Positions 21,520 to 31,964 of a stretch of DNA of 64,000 nucleotides are shown piece after piece (position 1 is the first letter of the stretch; each line of letters starts with the position of its first letter). The stretch is from Prorocentrum cordatum (lineage: Eukaryota > Sar > Dinophyceae > Prorocentrales > Prorocentraceae): the NCBI GenBank assembly GCA_963575745.1, contig CAUYUJ010014601.1, positions 245,501-309,500 on the forward strand, given 5' to 3'. A program made the position numbers and the translations under genes. The notes below the pieces were generated by a model that had not been told where the DNA came from, did no database searches, and was given only the letters and a program-made list of their open reading frames with translations.

Positions 21520-21738
21520 AGGCGCGCCCGCTGCACAGGAGGGGTCTGGCCGTCCGCCTGGGCACGCTGGCAGCGCGCAGGGGGGCGGCACTGAGCGAGG
21601 CCACCACGTGCGGCTCCAAGGGCGGCCGCCAGGCGCGCCCGCTGCACAGGGGCCTGGCCGTCCGCCCGGGCACGCTGGAAGCGCGCAGGGGGGCGGCACT
21701 GAGCGAGGCCACCACGTGCGGCTCCAAGGGCGGCGTCG
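21520..21738. repeat. Two-copy tandem duplication, 111 bp
   Basis: The block starting GGCGCGCCCGCTGCACAGG at 21521 is repeated at 21632 with only a few differences. It lies in a GC-rich segment with open frames on both strands; no domain recognised. Confidence 0.8.
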
Positions 21739-21979
21739 TCCCGCCCCCTCCAGCGCCGCCTCCAGGGCGGAGTCCTTCGAGCACCGCCGCGGCACGCGCG
21801 GGTCCCCCAGGCGACATCCTGCTGGCTGTCATCCGTCACGGTACCCGCGGCCTCCTGCACGTCACGCTGGGTCTTGCCATGCACGAGCACGAGTTCCACG
21901 CCCATGTGTTCATCATCTTTCTTCCATCTCCTCCTCTCCTCCTGGGTCCAGCTTAGCTCGACGGGCAGGTCTCCAGCGT

Positions 21980-22063
21980 TCCCTCTCTCTCTCTCTCTCT
22001 TTCTATCTCTCTTTTGTTTGTTTTCTACCCCTCGTTATCCCTTTCTCTCTCTCTCTCTCTCTA

Positions 22064-22116
<53 letters not shown>

Positions 22117-22165
22117 GTCTCTCGCTTCCGCTCTCTCGCTTTCTCTCGCTCTGTCTTTCTCGTTT
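21980..22165. repeat. (CT)n microsatellite
   Basis: CTCTCT runs broken by TTTCT and CGCTTT steps, followed to 22275 by a TATATG-rich stretch. Confidence 0.85.
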
Positions 22166-22331
22166 TCGTTATTTATTTAGTCATCTCTCTTTCGCTCTAC
22201 ATAGCTGGATATCTGTGCATACAAATATGTGTATATATTTATATGTACATGTATATATATATATATGTAAAATATATACATACAGCACGGAGGCTCCGAT
22301 AAAACACACCTTCGCAAACTGAATTTTCAGC

Positions 22332-23027
22332 TTGTGTACTCACTCCTCCATCCAGTTTCTTTCACATTACCGTGCTTACACTACATACGCGATTCCATGT
22401 TTCAGTAATTGTTGTCTCCCGGTGTTGCTTACCATTTCTTCTGTCCGTATGGCTTCGGAGGAGGCGCAGGAGTCTCGGAAACAATTGACCGCAAGGGCAT
22501 CGGTCATAGAGGCCAAGTTGCTCAAGACGAGTAAGTTCGACGACGTGCAAACCTTCGTGTCCAAAGTCAGGGCGTCCATCGCGGAAGGCGCCATAGATGA
22601 TGAGGCGATGAAGGCATTGCAGAATGGCAAGAACCACCAGTCTCCAAGGCAAGTCTTTTGGGAAGGCCTGGATCTCGACATGGAAGGGGATCACGACGAA
22701 GACGGGGGTCAGCACTGGAAAGACAAACCCGCGGAATTCTCCAAGTTCGACAGCCGCCTAAGAGCCGCGGAGAAGCGCCTTAATTCCCATGACCAGCTCC
22801 ACACCGTGGCCGCGAAGGAAAAGAGGACCAGCCACCGTGCCATCCGCCGGACGGGACCAATGGACATCCTTACGGTTCATGCAGAGGCGAAAAAGCTCCA
22901 GGCAGCAGTAGACCATGCTAAGGATCTCCGGAAGTTGATTGGCAGGCAGCTTGTCCCAAGGGACGAGGCTCTGATCGAGGCTTGGAACAGCAACGCCAAG
23001 GGGGGAGCTCAAGTCGGCTCTCATTGA
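22332..23027 (+). pseudogene. N-terminal ORF of the second LINE, function unknown
   Basis: The best start is the ATG at 22449 (MASEEAQESRKQLTARASVI). About 190 residues follow, rich in Lys, Glu and Ala, with helical heptad-like stretches (RLRAAEKRLNSHDQLHTVAA and EAKKLQAAVDHAKDLRKLIG). It ends at a TGA at 23025-23027. Position directly upstream of endonuclease/RT sequence suggests an ORF1-like or N-terminal extension of the retrotransposon polyprotein. I recognise no RNA-binding fold. It could also be a cellular gene fragment carried along. Confidence 0.45.
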
Positions 23028-23063
23028 GCGCGTCCGGAACAAATATCTGCAGCTCTTGGTTAT

Positions 23064-23420
23064 GTGAATTGCTCTGGGGAGACCGCCAAGCACCTCGGCA
23101 AGCCAGCCCGAGTCTTCCACGGCGCCCTGTACCAAATGGCGGAATCCGACTCCACCAAACTCGGGCGCCCGCTGCGCATCAGGCACGCGTTCCAAGGTTC
23201 TGATGCGTCTGAATACGAGTGGGATCTGAGGGCGGCCGATGAGCAGGACTCGGAGGACGACGTGGTCATCAAAGTACGAGACGCTCGATTGCTCGATTAC
23301 GTCCTGACCCTCAGCAGAGGAAAAAAACAAGACCTTGAACTGCGAGGCCGACCCCCTTCCTGGCTCAGAATCGGACCATGTTCCGCTGGCGTGTACCACC
23401 CGAATCAGACTTAAAGCAAT
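23064..23420 (+). pseudogene. LINE endonuclease, C-terminal remnant
   Basis: RLLDYVLT at about 23287-23310 (family IDYIL motif) and, in the next frame, NCEADPLPGSESDHVPLACT at about 23338-23397 (the terminal SDH motif with the catalytic His) identify the end of an AP-type endonuclease. A small indel in the A-run GGAAAAAAACAAG (about 23318-23330) probably caused the frameshift. The preceding 200 bases do not show the Asn, Glu or DxN motifs, so the catalytic N-terminal half is missing or unrecognisable. Confidence 0.55.
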
Positions 23421-25290
23421 GAGGCATGCTGGACGCAAGCCGCCCCCGCAGCGGCAAGACCCGGACCACGAGGCCCGGCAAGCACACAACCGCGAGCAAT
23501 CAAGCGCGGACCACGGAACATCCGCCAGGGTGTTCAGAGACCAAATTCTGGAGTCCGCGAGGCAGCACTTCCAGGAGGAGAGGATTGTTCGCAAGGGCTT
23601 CAGCATCTCCCCAGCACTAGAAAGGAAACTCGTGGAACGCGCCGAAGCCAAGCGCACGGGCGATCACGCCAGGTACAAAGCTATGCGCACAGAAATACAC
23701 ATGGACATCAAACTAGCCAAAAAACAACACATCAAAGACACGCTGTCGACAACGCTTGACATCAGGCAGCGATGGCTGGGCATTCGACAGCTCAAGACCA
23801 GCTGCCAGCCCATGTCATATCACGTGAGAGACGACGGCAAACCCTTCCCGGTCCATCAGCGGGCCGAGGCCGCAGCCACCCATCTGGCAACCAAGCAATG
23901 GAGGAAACCAGACAGGTACCGCCCGAAATTTGCATCCTCTCGTCTCGACGACAGCGATTTGCCCGTCGATGTAGGCCCCATCGCGTTGCTCGAGCTGAAA
24001 TCGCTCCTCAAGCGATGGAAGCGTCGAAAGGCGCCTGGCTCAGGCGGCCTGCCCATGGACCTCATCCGTGAGCTCGACAACTGCAACCCCCAAAACGTCG
24101 TAGATTTTCTGAAACAGTGGTGGTCAGACGAGTTCGTCCTGGAAGACATCCTGGCGGCCAGAGTTGCGTTTCTGTTCAAAAACTTAGGCAGCGCGGCAAA
24201 TCTCGACAACTACCGCCCACACTCCTTGTTAAATTCGCCATGCAAACTCATCGCGGGTGCCGTCAAGGACCGCATCGGTAAGCACGTCGATCATCCCCTG
24301 CAGCCGACGCAGTTTGGTTCTCGGGCGCGGCGCAGCACGTCCCAAGCTCTCAAGATTGTCAGACAGATGGTATACCTAGGCGCCAGTACCCACAACTTCA
24401 AGGAGGGTTCCCCGCGTTACCTCGTGTTCCTTGACTGGGAAAAGCATTCGACCGCGTCACGCACGAAGCCATCTTCAGTGCGCTCGAGCGCATGCAACTG
24501 CCGGATAGAATCGTCAACGTGGTGAACGCCTTGCATCGAAACCCTACATTCCAGGTTAGCATGGACAATTACGACTCCAAATTGCACCGCCAAGATGCGG
24601 GGGGCCGCCAGGGGTGCCCTCTGCATCGCACCTCTTTCTCGTTACTATAAACGTGCTGCTTTAGGACATTTTCATATGCAGTAAGCGCGGCGCGTCGCTT
24701 TCGGAAGGGCGTCCGCCTGGAGTCTTTCTTGATGTTGTGAAATTCGCAGACGACGTGATGCGCGCTTCTTCCGACAAAGCCCAGATCACGCGCATGTCGC
24801 ACGCAATCGAGAAAGAAAGCGCTCGATCCGGTCTTAACCTGACGAAGACTAAATGTGAATGGATGGCCATCGGACGCCCAAGCCAGCTGAAATACCGAGA
24901 TGACACTCATGTTCCCTGCGCAGAGAAGGCGAAGTATTTGGGTTGCTCACAAGACAGCAACATGATGTCGGGAAGGAAATGCGCCCGCATCCGGAACTGC
25001 TACCAAACAATGCAGCGATTGGATGCGTTCTGGCTGCACAGCGACTGCACCGCGTCATGAAGAATGCAAGTTTTCCATGCCGTATGCAGGTCAAAACTGC
25101 TGCGCGGCTTAGAGACCACCCAGCTCACCCCTGGGCAGTCACAACGGCTCGACGCTCTACCACGTACGCCAAATGGCCGGAGGCCAGGACCGCACAAACA
25201 CGAACGACGCCCTCAACGGCAGGAGACCGCGCAAACCCCTCGAGCGCTTCAGCGACACATTAGTACGAAAGACTCAAGCTCGATCTGATC
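23335..25290 (+). pseudogene. LINE reverse transcriptase (frameshifted in motif A)
   Basis: RT copies the element RNA into DNA. The motifs appear in order: RRKAPGSGGLPMDLIREL (about 24025-24078), NLDNYRPHSLLNSPCKLIAG (24203-24262, motif 2), FGSRARRSTSQALKIVRQ (24313-24366), LVFLDWEK at 24422-24445 followed in the next frame by FDRVTHEAIF (motif A, LDWxKAFD), GGRQGCPLH (about 24600-24626, motif B), KFADDVM (24740-24760, motif C with both catalytic Asp), NLTKTKCEWM (24836-24865, motif D) and KYLGC (24931-24945, motif E). The tail SKLLRGLETTQL (about 25088-25123) is the usual post-RT segment. One missing G in AAAGCATTCGAC at about 24446 splits motif A, and stops near 24648 separate motif B from C. 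Confidence 0.8.
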
Positions 25291-25669
25291 TGCCGTCTGA
25301 TATCTGCGCCCTCGACTGACCCAGTCGTTTCCTGCACGTTCGGCGGGAGTCCACGGAAAGCTGGAAAATGGTACGAACAGACCGTCGATTCCGTGTGGCG
25401 GATTTCAGTCGTGCCGCCACGGCCATGGCTCGCAGGCACAGCGCTCGACCTCACGCTGACCCACCACAGACTACTCTTACGAGTCACAGCGTGGTAAAGA
25501 ATGCAGAAACTCCACCCCCAGGCCTATCGCGAACGCTTCCCACCACCTCGGGACGCATGGGGTGATGATCCGCCTCGGCGACAATTGGGTCTACGCAGGG
25601 TGACGAGGTCTCTGTCCTATTTATATGTTGCTACATTGCCTGGTTGGCTCAAACCCCTCCCTCGCCGCC

Positions 25670-25815
25670 GTTCGGGGTCCGTCCTTCGCTCCCCCCCCCC
25701 TCTCCTCCCCCTCCTTCCTCTTCCGTCCCCCCCCCGTCCCTTCCCTCCCGTTTTCTCCCCCTCCTCCCCTTTTTCCCTCCTCCCCCCCTCCCTTTCCTCC
25801 ACTCCGAGGGGGAGA
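25670..25815. repeat. Pyrimidine tract (C/T-rich)
   Basis: About 145 bp of almost pure C and T, CCCCCTCCTTCCTCTTCC-like, directly after the second LINE. Confidence 0.7.
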
Positions 25816-25984
25816 GGATGTTCCAGAGGTGACCGTTCAGTCATTCTGGCCAGGCACCCTGGCCCGTGCCGCCATCAATGAAAACTGCCTGGGGCGGAAG
25901 ATCCAGCCCCCGTGAGAGAGCTGAGTGTTTCAGGCTCCGCGTAACCATTTTCGACGTTCGTTTGGGGGACCTTTCTGGGGCCCT

Positions 25985-26080
25985 CCTAATGGATCTGTTC
26001 GACTCCAGTTCGACTCAGGTTCGACTCGGGTTCGACTCAGGTCGACGTGCGTTCGACGCAGCTTCGACGCACGAGTGGAG
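25985..26080. repeat. Short tandem repeat TTCGACTC(AGG)
   Basis: Seven to eight copies of a 10-13 bp motif TTCGACTCAGG and variants, GTTCGACGCAGC at the end. The interval 25816-26457 otherwise has no recognisable gene. Confidence 0.7.
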
Positions 26081-26456
26081 CGAGTAGCTCCAAAAAAGTC
26101 CCCAGATTGCAAATCTAAACGATTGAAACAATCAGGGCTTCGGAGGTGCAGGTACGGCGCGAGCCTCACTGCCCGCCCCACCGTTCTCCTCTCCTCTGCT
26201 TCCGCAGCTCTGCGAGCCCGGTCTTGAGGCTGCGACTGATGCCAGGAGAGTGGATGAGGTATCAGCCTTCAGTTCTGATTTGGGACCGACCTGGCTCCAT
26301 CCAGTTCGATAGCTTCTTCACGTGTTCTGAGTTGGTCGTCGTTGCGCCCACGAAGACCTCCCAGGAGCCGTGTCCTCGCAAGCTGGGCGCAGCGAGGCCT
26401 TCGGCGTGTGCGAGAGCACGGGTCGGCGGTCAGCCAGCAGCGCAGAGGATTCCCTA

Positions 26457-26458
<2 letters not shown>

Positions 26459-26492
<34 letters not shown>
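26459..26492 (+). repeat. Poly(A) run of 34
   Basis: An uninterrupted A-run. It follows TTCCCTAATA on the plus strand. It could be the tail of a retroposed sequence or simply a microsatellite in the intron before the Gln-rich exon; nothing upstream resembles a retrogene clearly. Confidence 0.6.
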
Positions 26493-26493
<1 letters not shown>

Positions 26494-26521
26494 GTCGAGG
26501 GTTCCCTCCCCTTGAGTTTCA

Positions 26522-26623
26522 GGAAGGGGAGGGAGGTGCCGCAGCAGCAGATGTACCCGCAGCAGATGTACCAGCAGCAAGCCTGGGGGCAGCAACAGCA
26601 GTACGGCTGGGGCCAACAATATG
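26522..26623 (+). CDS. Gln/Tyr/Gly-rich protein, penultimate exon
   Basis: After a polypyrimidine stretch and TTTCAG (26516-26521) the frame reads KGREVPQQQMYPQQMYQQQA followed by WGQQQQYGWGQQYG. It ends at 26623 with a GT (GTCGCG) at 26624. Joined in phase to the exon at 29141 the product continues as QQQWSGYPNQWGGGGY and stops. Such Gln/Gly/Tyr low-complexity tails are typical of RNA-binding proteins that condense with RNA, with the RNA-binding domain towards the N terminus. That domain is not visible in this window, so function is inference. The exact start of this exon is uncertain; an alternative acceptor AG lies at about 26532. Confidence 0.5.
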
Positions 26624-26726
26624 GTCGCGCGGGCTTCCCTCAATGCATTCCGTGTGTAAGCGGCATGTTTGCTTATGAGTTGAGCGCACGGGTGTATTGC
26701 CAGTGCATGTTGACACCGTAGATAGA

Positions 26727-26890
26727 GCATGAAATCGAACCAGTGCACAAGTTTGGTTTGTTTGTTCGTGCACACACAAGATATGAGATCCGATTTGGCC
26801 GCATCGCCGTGTAACATCGAACCAGTGCACAAGCTAGGTCTGTTTGCTCGTAGCACACAGGATGTGAGATCCGAATTGGCTACCTCGTCG
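26727..26890. repeat. Two-copy tandem duplication, about 85 bp
   Basis: ATCGAACCAGTGCACAAG followed by TTTGTTCGT...GAGATCCGAATTGGC occurs twice, starting near 26733 and 26816, with moderate divergence. Confidence 0.75.
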
Positions 26891-27012
26891 GCTGCCTCGT
26901 TGGCAGCCTCGTGGGGTGCCTCGTTGGCTGCCTCGTCGGCTGCCTCGTCGGCTGCCTGGCTGGCTGCCTCGTCAGCTGCCTTGTGGACCGCCTCATCGGC
27001 CACCTCGCTGGC
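26879..27012. repeat. 12-bp tandem repeat CTCGTCGGCTGC
   Basis: About 11 copies of a 12-bp unit, with variants GTTGGC and GTGGGGTGC. Open in all frames (Ala/Ser on plus, Ala/Asp/Glu on minus), but this follows from the repeat. Confidence 0.8.
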
Positions 27013-27053
27013 TGGGAGGCGAGGTGCGGAGCCTCTGGGTGTCGCGGCTAGTG

Positions 27054-27207
27054 TTAAGTCGGGCGTGTCCCTCTACAGGAGGAATATTCAAAAATAGTAA
27101 AAAAATAGTCTGGGGACGCTTGTTATACTATTGTTGACCATTTTGGAATATGGCTATGTTTCATGTTTCCTCCAAGATCCGCCTGTAGGGGGTCATGCCC
27201 GACCTAA
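27054..27207. mobile_element. MITE copy 1 with 8-bp target duplication
   Basis: A 154-bp element begins TTAAGTCGGGCGTGTCCC and ends CATGCCCGACCTAA, whose complement TTAGGTCGGGCATG matches the start at 12 of 14 positions. It is flanked by a perfect direct repeat GGCTAGTG at 27046-27053 and 27208-27215. A related 161-bp copy with the same ends is at 43179-43339. It has no coding capacity. An 8-bp duplication fits the hAT superfamily among known DNA transposons, but the terminal bases were not compared with any hAT reference. Confidence 0.85.
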
Positions 27208-29140
27208 GGCTAGTGGTTCACGCGAGATCGACTCCAAGCGCGCCAAGGACGGTATACAGGATGGGAGTTGGAAGCCCGAGACCCCCTGACACCCTTGCGC
27301 AATGTTGATTAGCATGGCTGGTGGGTAGTGACCTGGCCTCGCCCCGTCGCCATTTTGAGCACTGCAAGGGTTGGGCACCGCGGAGCCCCCCAGCAGAGAC
27401 CCCTTCAACCCCCCTCTTCAATGTTGCTGCGTTGCACCGTCCTTTGTGGGGTTGCCCAACGCCAATATTAAGGAGGGGCGATCTGGATGGGGGGGCGGCA
27501 CCCTCAATGCAAGCTCGCTGGTTGGGCTATCCTGGTAATGGTGGTGTTGACGATCGATTGGTAGTGTGGTTCGATTGTATGTTCCATGCGCGGTAAGCAG
27601 GAAGGGGTCGCAGTTCTCGGATCGGCGTCCAGGTGTTGCTGCTGACGTTCAGGACGAGCGCGCGCCAACAGAAAAGACCCCATTGTGCTTCGGTTTGGGG
27701 AAGGCAGACTGCAACGCCCTGTCTTGTCAAGACGGTGGCGCTGACACGGGCGCCAGGCGCATCCTCCACATCATTCACCTCTTCTCCTCTTCTTTCTCCA
27801 TCTCTTCCCTTCTCCTTCCTTTTCTTCGACCATCCTGCTCATCCCCGCCCCCCTCACTCATCCTTCCTTCAGATTATCATCAGATTCTCTTCTTGCTGGC
27901 GTAGCAGTCCCGTCCACCACTGCTGGGCGCTTGTCTTCGACCATAGGGCAAGACATTGCTTGGAGGCCCTGCAAGCGCGCTAATGAATGGATGCGAGGCC
28001 CAGCAGCAGGAGCAGACGGCTCATTTCTGTAAGCAGGTGGGCAACAGACGACCCTATTGCCCGAAAGCAAAGTCGAACCGTAGCTAGAAAGCGCGCCATG
28101 ACGTTGCGACATACCAGCCGCCAGCAAGCAAGCACCAAGGGGCCCACGAGAAGAAGGCGAAGGGCGAAGAGGAGAGGGAGGGAGGGAAAGAGAGCAGCGG
28201 ACAAATCCTGCAATCGTCCAGGAAACAGAGGGCGACGGTGACGGTGACGGCGACGGCGGCAGCGGAGGCGACGACCACGATGACGATGACAATGACGGCG
28301 ACGAGTCGCATAGTTTGGAGTACACGTCTCGACCAGCAGCCCAGCAGCCCGAGACTGCGTCTTGCGGTGCGTCTCGGTGAAGGCACCGCCGGAGTGGCTT
28401 GCCCTGAAAAGGCGAGAAGGCCTGGGTGCTACACGGGAGCGAGGGCCGAGTCGGTTTCTTTCTTTCTTTCTTCCTTGTTTGGCCTCTTCGAAGATGGAGG
28501 ATCCTGGGTTTGGAATCCGGAAGTCTCCTGTGACCCCCGGAGGTTTCTGACGACTTCCAGAGGTTCTGCCCTTCCTCGTCTAGTGGGCTCACGGCGGCAG
28601 GACCCTTTGGAAATGGTCTGGACGTGTTCGGGTGCTCTGTTTCCGTCTTGGCCTTCCGCAGGCCCCTGGATGCTTCCAGAGATCTTCGGAGACTTCTGCG
28701 GACCCCCAGGGGCTTCAGAGGACCTCCACGGGGGCCTCTGGGGGCCTCTGGAGACCTTTCGCCCTCCTCCGCCTCCGCCTGCGCCCCCTCGGCCCCTCCT
28801 GTAACTCATTTGAACGGCGAACGGTCTGCTGCGAGCTTCTGACCACCGTTGGGGGGGGGGTCGTTCGCTCCGGCGCCCCACCCCCCGCGCCCCGCGTTGA
28901 GGGGCGAGCGACCCCACGGGACGAGCCTCGGAAACCCAAACTTGTCTGCCACGTCTTGCTTGCTCGGTCGTCTTGTTCGAGGCGTCCAAGAACTGCTCTC
29001 TGCAACGGCGGGGATGCTGAGCTATGCGAGCTCGGCGCTGGTGCGGCCCCTTCGGGACACCTTGAAGTGTTTATACCAATGTTGCGTTTACTCTTGCTTG
29101 GGGGGACCTTACCCCTTGCGAGCTATCAACATTGGGGCAG

Positions 29141-29193
29141 GTCAGCAGCAGTGGAGCGGATACCCAAACCAGTGGGGCGGTGGCGGCTACTGA
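29141..29193 (+). CDS. Gln/Tyr/Gly-rich protein, last exon
   Basis: After GGGGCAG the frame reads GQQQWSGYPNQWGGGGY and stops at TGA (29191-29193). Composition and phase match the exon ending at 26623, and the join is seamless. The C-terminal GGGGY is typical of low-complexity tails of RNA-binding proteins. The sequence after the stop is presumably 3' untranslated, but no dinoflagellate polyadenylation signal can be called with confidence. Confidence 0.5.
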
Positions 29194-29836
29194 CAGGTTG
29201 CGCAATCTCGGCGTCGGATCCCTGTGCGAGCCCATGCATTCACTCTCCCCATCCTTTCCTCCTCACCCTCTCCCTTATTTGTCTTCGCCGCCTTGCTCTT
29301 GATCGTGTCTCACACCCAGCTGCTGGCGTGGCGCATTTAAAAGAGCAACAGTGAATGTATGTACAAGCTCTTATCGTTTTCGCAAAATGTTCTTTCTCCC
29401 CCGCAATCATCTGTGTGAGAACCCCCCGTCTTTACGCTGAATGGGCTCATCGCCATCCACGACACAAACCTGGCGATATGTCTATTATTGTGACGTTTCT
29501 AGTGGTACATGGGCTATCGACGGTGATTCTCGCATTGCTTCCTCGCAAGAATCTTAAATGTATTTTGGCCCGGGGCCGGTCAATACCATCTGTAGTATCA
29601 ACATTAAGTCTGCGAGGGATTCGGTGGAGACAACATCAGGAACAAGCATGAATTGTCATTGCAAGTGGGAGTTTGGATAGTGTGTGCACCTGGCCGCCGT
29701 TGTTTTCGCCCATAGCTTCCCATGGGGTTCACCCCTTCAGAATTCAGGACCCGTGTGATCTTTTAGAGCTTGCAGAGCCGACTCGTTAGTTTGTTTATGT
29801 CTCCCCGAGCAGTGTTTGCATTGGTTCTTCTTTCAG
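29194..29836. other. No gene recognised
   Basis: Ordinary-composition sequence, probably including the 3' untranslated region of the preceding gene. No repeats and no recognisable domain. Confidence 0.35.
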
Positions 29837-29837
29837 T

Positions 29838-30445
29838 TTTAAGGACCTGGCCTGATCGCTGGCCTGGCGGCTATTTTGACGTCGTCGCCGCCCCGTCGCC
29901 ACCTCGTCGCCGCCCGTCGGCTTGGCCTGACCGCCGGTCTAATGTCTACGTTGTTGCCGTCGCCGCCTCGTCGCCGCCTCGACGCTGCGTCGTCGTCTGG
30001 GCCTGACCGCTGGCCTGGTGGATATGATGTCGCTGTCGCCGTCCTGTCGCCGCCCGTCGTCTGGGCCTGACCGCTGGTTTGGCGGCTATGTTGTCGAAGT
30101 CGCCGCCCTGTCGCCGCCTCGTCGCCGCCCGTCGTCAGGGTCTCACTGCCGGTCTGGCGGCTACGATGTTGTCGTCGCCGCCCCGTCGCCGCCTCGTCGC
30201 CGCCGCGTCGCCGCGTCATCGTTTGGGCCTGACCGCTGGCATGATGGATATGTTGTCGCCGTCGCCGCCCCGTCGCCGCCCGTCGTCTAGGCCTGACCGC
30301 CAGTTTGGCGGCTATGTTGTCGCAGTCGCCGCCCTGCCGCCACCTCGTCACCGCCCGTCGTCTGGGTCTCACCGCTGGTCTGGCGGCTACGTTGTCGCCG
30401 TCGCCGCCCCCGTCGCCGCCTCGTCGAAGCCTCGTCGTCTGGGCC
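29838..30445. repeat. Minisatellite, 75-110 bp unit
   Basis: About seven copies of a unit GGGCCTGACCGCTGGTCTGG followed by CGGCTACGTTGTCGCCGTCG and several CGTCGCCGCC steps. It ends in GCCTGCATACACACACAC and an AT tract. Confidence 0.8.
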
Positions 30446-30449
30446 TGCA

Positions 30450-30486
30450 TACACACACACACACATATATATATATATTTTTTATA

Positions 30487-30522
<36 letters not shown>
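30450..30522. repeat. (CA)n/(TA)n microsatellite
   Basis: ACACAC then TATATA with one T-run, the left outer border of the inverted-repeat element. Confidence 0.85.
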
Positions 30523-30524
<2 letters not shown>

Positions 30525-30789
30525 GCGCGCCGCTGGATCCCCCAGAGGGGGGGGGGGGGGGGGGGGCGCCCTTCCCCCCCCCGTTCCCCGATCCGTTCGG
30601 GGAACCCGCCCCCCCCCCCCTTTCCCGATCCGTCGTCGGTGAAGCCCCTCCCTCTCCCCCCTCCCGATCCGTTGTCGGGGACCCCCCCCCTTTCAAAAGG
30701 GGGGGCCGCCGCCAAAATCGAGCCCCTCCCCCCCCCCCCCCTTTTGCCACGGCGCCCCCGAGCTCCGGAACCCGACCCCTACCACCCCA

Positions 30790-30848
30790 ACACTAATCCT
30801 CACCTTAACCCCTAACCCTAACCCCAAACCTTAACCCTAGCCCCAAAC
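30790..30848. repeat. Short telomere-like stretch
   Basis: CCTTAACCCCTAACCCTAAC followed by CCCAAACC, TTAACCCTAG and CCCCAAAC: about seven degenerate CCCTAA(A)-type units. It is interstitial and too irregular for a functional telomere. Confidence 0.6.
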
Positions 30849-31562
30849 AGCTACCCAGTACTCAATAGTCACTACTCACTAAACACTACTCACTGCCCGT
30901 TACTCACTATTCACTAAGCACTACTCACTAACCACGATCCACTACTCACTATTGAGTACGCACAGTCCATTACTCATAAACCACTGCCCACAACTCACTA
31001 CTCACTAGCCGCTGCTCGTTACTCGCCAATCCCCATTCCCTACACACTACTCGCTACTCACTACTCGCTACTCCCTACTTGCCACTCGCTGCCCAATACG
31101 CAATATTCAGTACCCACTACGCACTACTCACTACTCACCACTCACTACTCCCTACTCCCTACTCACTAGTCACTAGTCACTAGTCGCTACTCACTACTCG
31201 CTATTCAGTACGTACTACTCACTACTCACGACTTACAACTCACTACTCACTATTTACTACCCGCTACTCCCTACGCACTACCCACTACCCACTACTCAAT
31301 ACCCACTTTCCCTTTCTCACGACTCACTATTCATCACTCACTACTCACTACTCCCTACCCACTACTCACTAATCACTACTCGCTACCCACTACTGACTAC
31401 TCCCTCCTCACAACTCACTACTCACAATGCCCTATGCGACTCACTAATCAATACTTGCTACGCCCTTCTTGCTCACTACTCGCTACTATCTACCCATTAC
31501 TCACTATTCATTACTCACTACTCACTACGCACTACTCTCTACTCACTACTCACTATTCAGTA
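30849..31562. repeat. Degenerate ACTACTCACT array
   Basis: About 70 copies of a 7-11 bp motif ACTACTCACT with variants (CCCACT, TTACTC, CGCTACTC). It gives Thr-His-Tyr-Ser-Leu-Leu frames on the plus strand. Confidence 0.85.
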
Positions 31563-31778
31563 CCCCGAAGCCAGACCCCCGCCTTGCGGGAGAGGCCCTC
31601 TCCCCAGCCCCTTGTTCGGCGCAAACGGGAGGGATGGGGGGGGAACCAGCCCCCCCCTTTCCACCACCAAGGGGGGGGGGGAGGGGGGGTTCGGACCCAC
31701 CCCCCCTTGAGGTGAGGGGGGAGAGGGTCGAAGATCTCACCCCCCTTTTGTGTATTCAGGGGGATCCACTGGCGCGCT

Positions 31779-31780
<2 letters not shown>

Positions 31781-31816
<36 letters not shown>
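31781..31816. repeat. (TA)n microsatellite
   Basis: Perfect TA dinucleotides, the right outer border of the inverted-repeat element. The short interval to 31960 holds nothing recognisable. Confidence 0.9.
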
Positions 31817-31819
<3 letters not shown>

Positions 31820-31964
31820 AGTGGCACGTGTATGCCCAGACTCATACCAAAAAAAATAAGGGGCGTTTGAAGCAGGAGAAGAGGAGGAGGATAGCTGCTG
31901 GGAGTGAAATGCAATAACCAGGTCGCACTCGAGCGCAAGTGCGGTTGCCACACCTTGCGATGTG

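Larger units (their letters stand above)
22330..25600 (+). mobile_element. LINE-type retrotransposon, second family (RT nearly complete)
   Basis: From 22.33 to about 25.6 kb the plus strand carries a coiled-coil-like open frame, the last part of an AP-endonuclease, a nearly complete RT and a post-RT region. The coding sequence is much better preserved than in the 2.6-8.8 kb element: the breaks I see are a stop/frame change near 23027, frameshifts near 23340 and 24446, and stops near 24648. The N-terminal part of the endonuclease appears to be missing, so an internal deletion is likely. No tail or target duplication was identified. Confidence 0.75.
26624..29140 (+). other. Predicted intron, 2,517 bp, GT-AG
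   Basis: The interval begins GTCGCG and ends GGGGCAG, and its removal joins TAT-G with GT-CAG to give a continuous Tyr-Gly-Gln frame. The string GGTC lies at both borders, a short direct repeat of the kind often seen at dinoflagellate intron ends. Inside are a two-copy 85-bp duplication (26727-26890), a 12-bp repeat (26879-27012), a MITE (27054-27207) and pyrimidine-rich stretches (27780-27870). No other gene is recognisable inside it. Confidence 0.45.
30523..31778. mobile_element. Candidate inverted-repeat (foldback) element between AT tracts
   Basis: The left end GCGCGCCGCTGGATCCCCC (30525-30543) is matched in inverted orientation at the right end (GGGGGATCCACTGGCGCGC, 31760-31778) at 17 of 19 positions. 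AT dinucleotide tracts lie immediately outside both ends. Inside are G- and C-runs, three copies of CCCGATCCGT with TCGG, a short telomere-like stretch and a 700-bp ACTACTCACT array. There is no coding capacity. It may be a non-autonomous transposon, or two arms of a rearranged repeat. Confidence 0.55.

Noticed and set aside
25640-25660. GTTGGCTCAAAC as part of a spliced leader
   Set aside because: Only TTGGCTCAA matches; the upstream GTAGCCA part is absent.
27343-27370. CCGTCGCCATTTTGAGCACTG and CAAG as a second degenerate spliced leader
   Set aside because: It shares CCGTnGCCATTTT but the second half does not align without several changes, and no retrocopy follows. Possibly chance.
30790-30848. 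A functional telomere
   Set aside because: Only about seven irregular CCCTAA-like units, interstitial, with other sequence on both sides.
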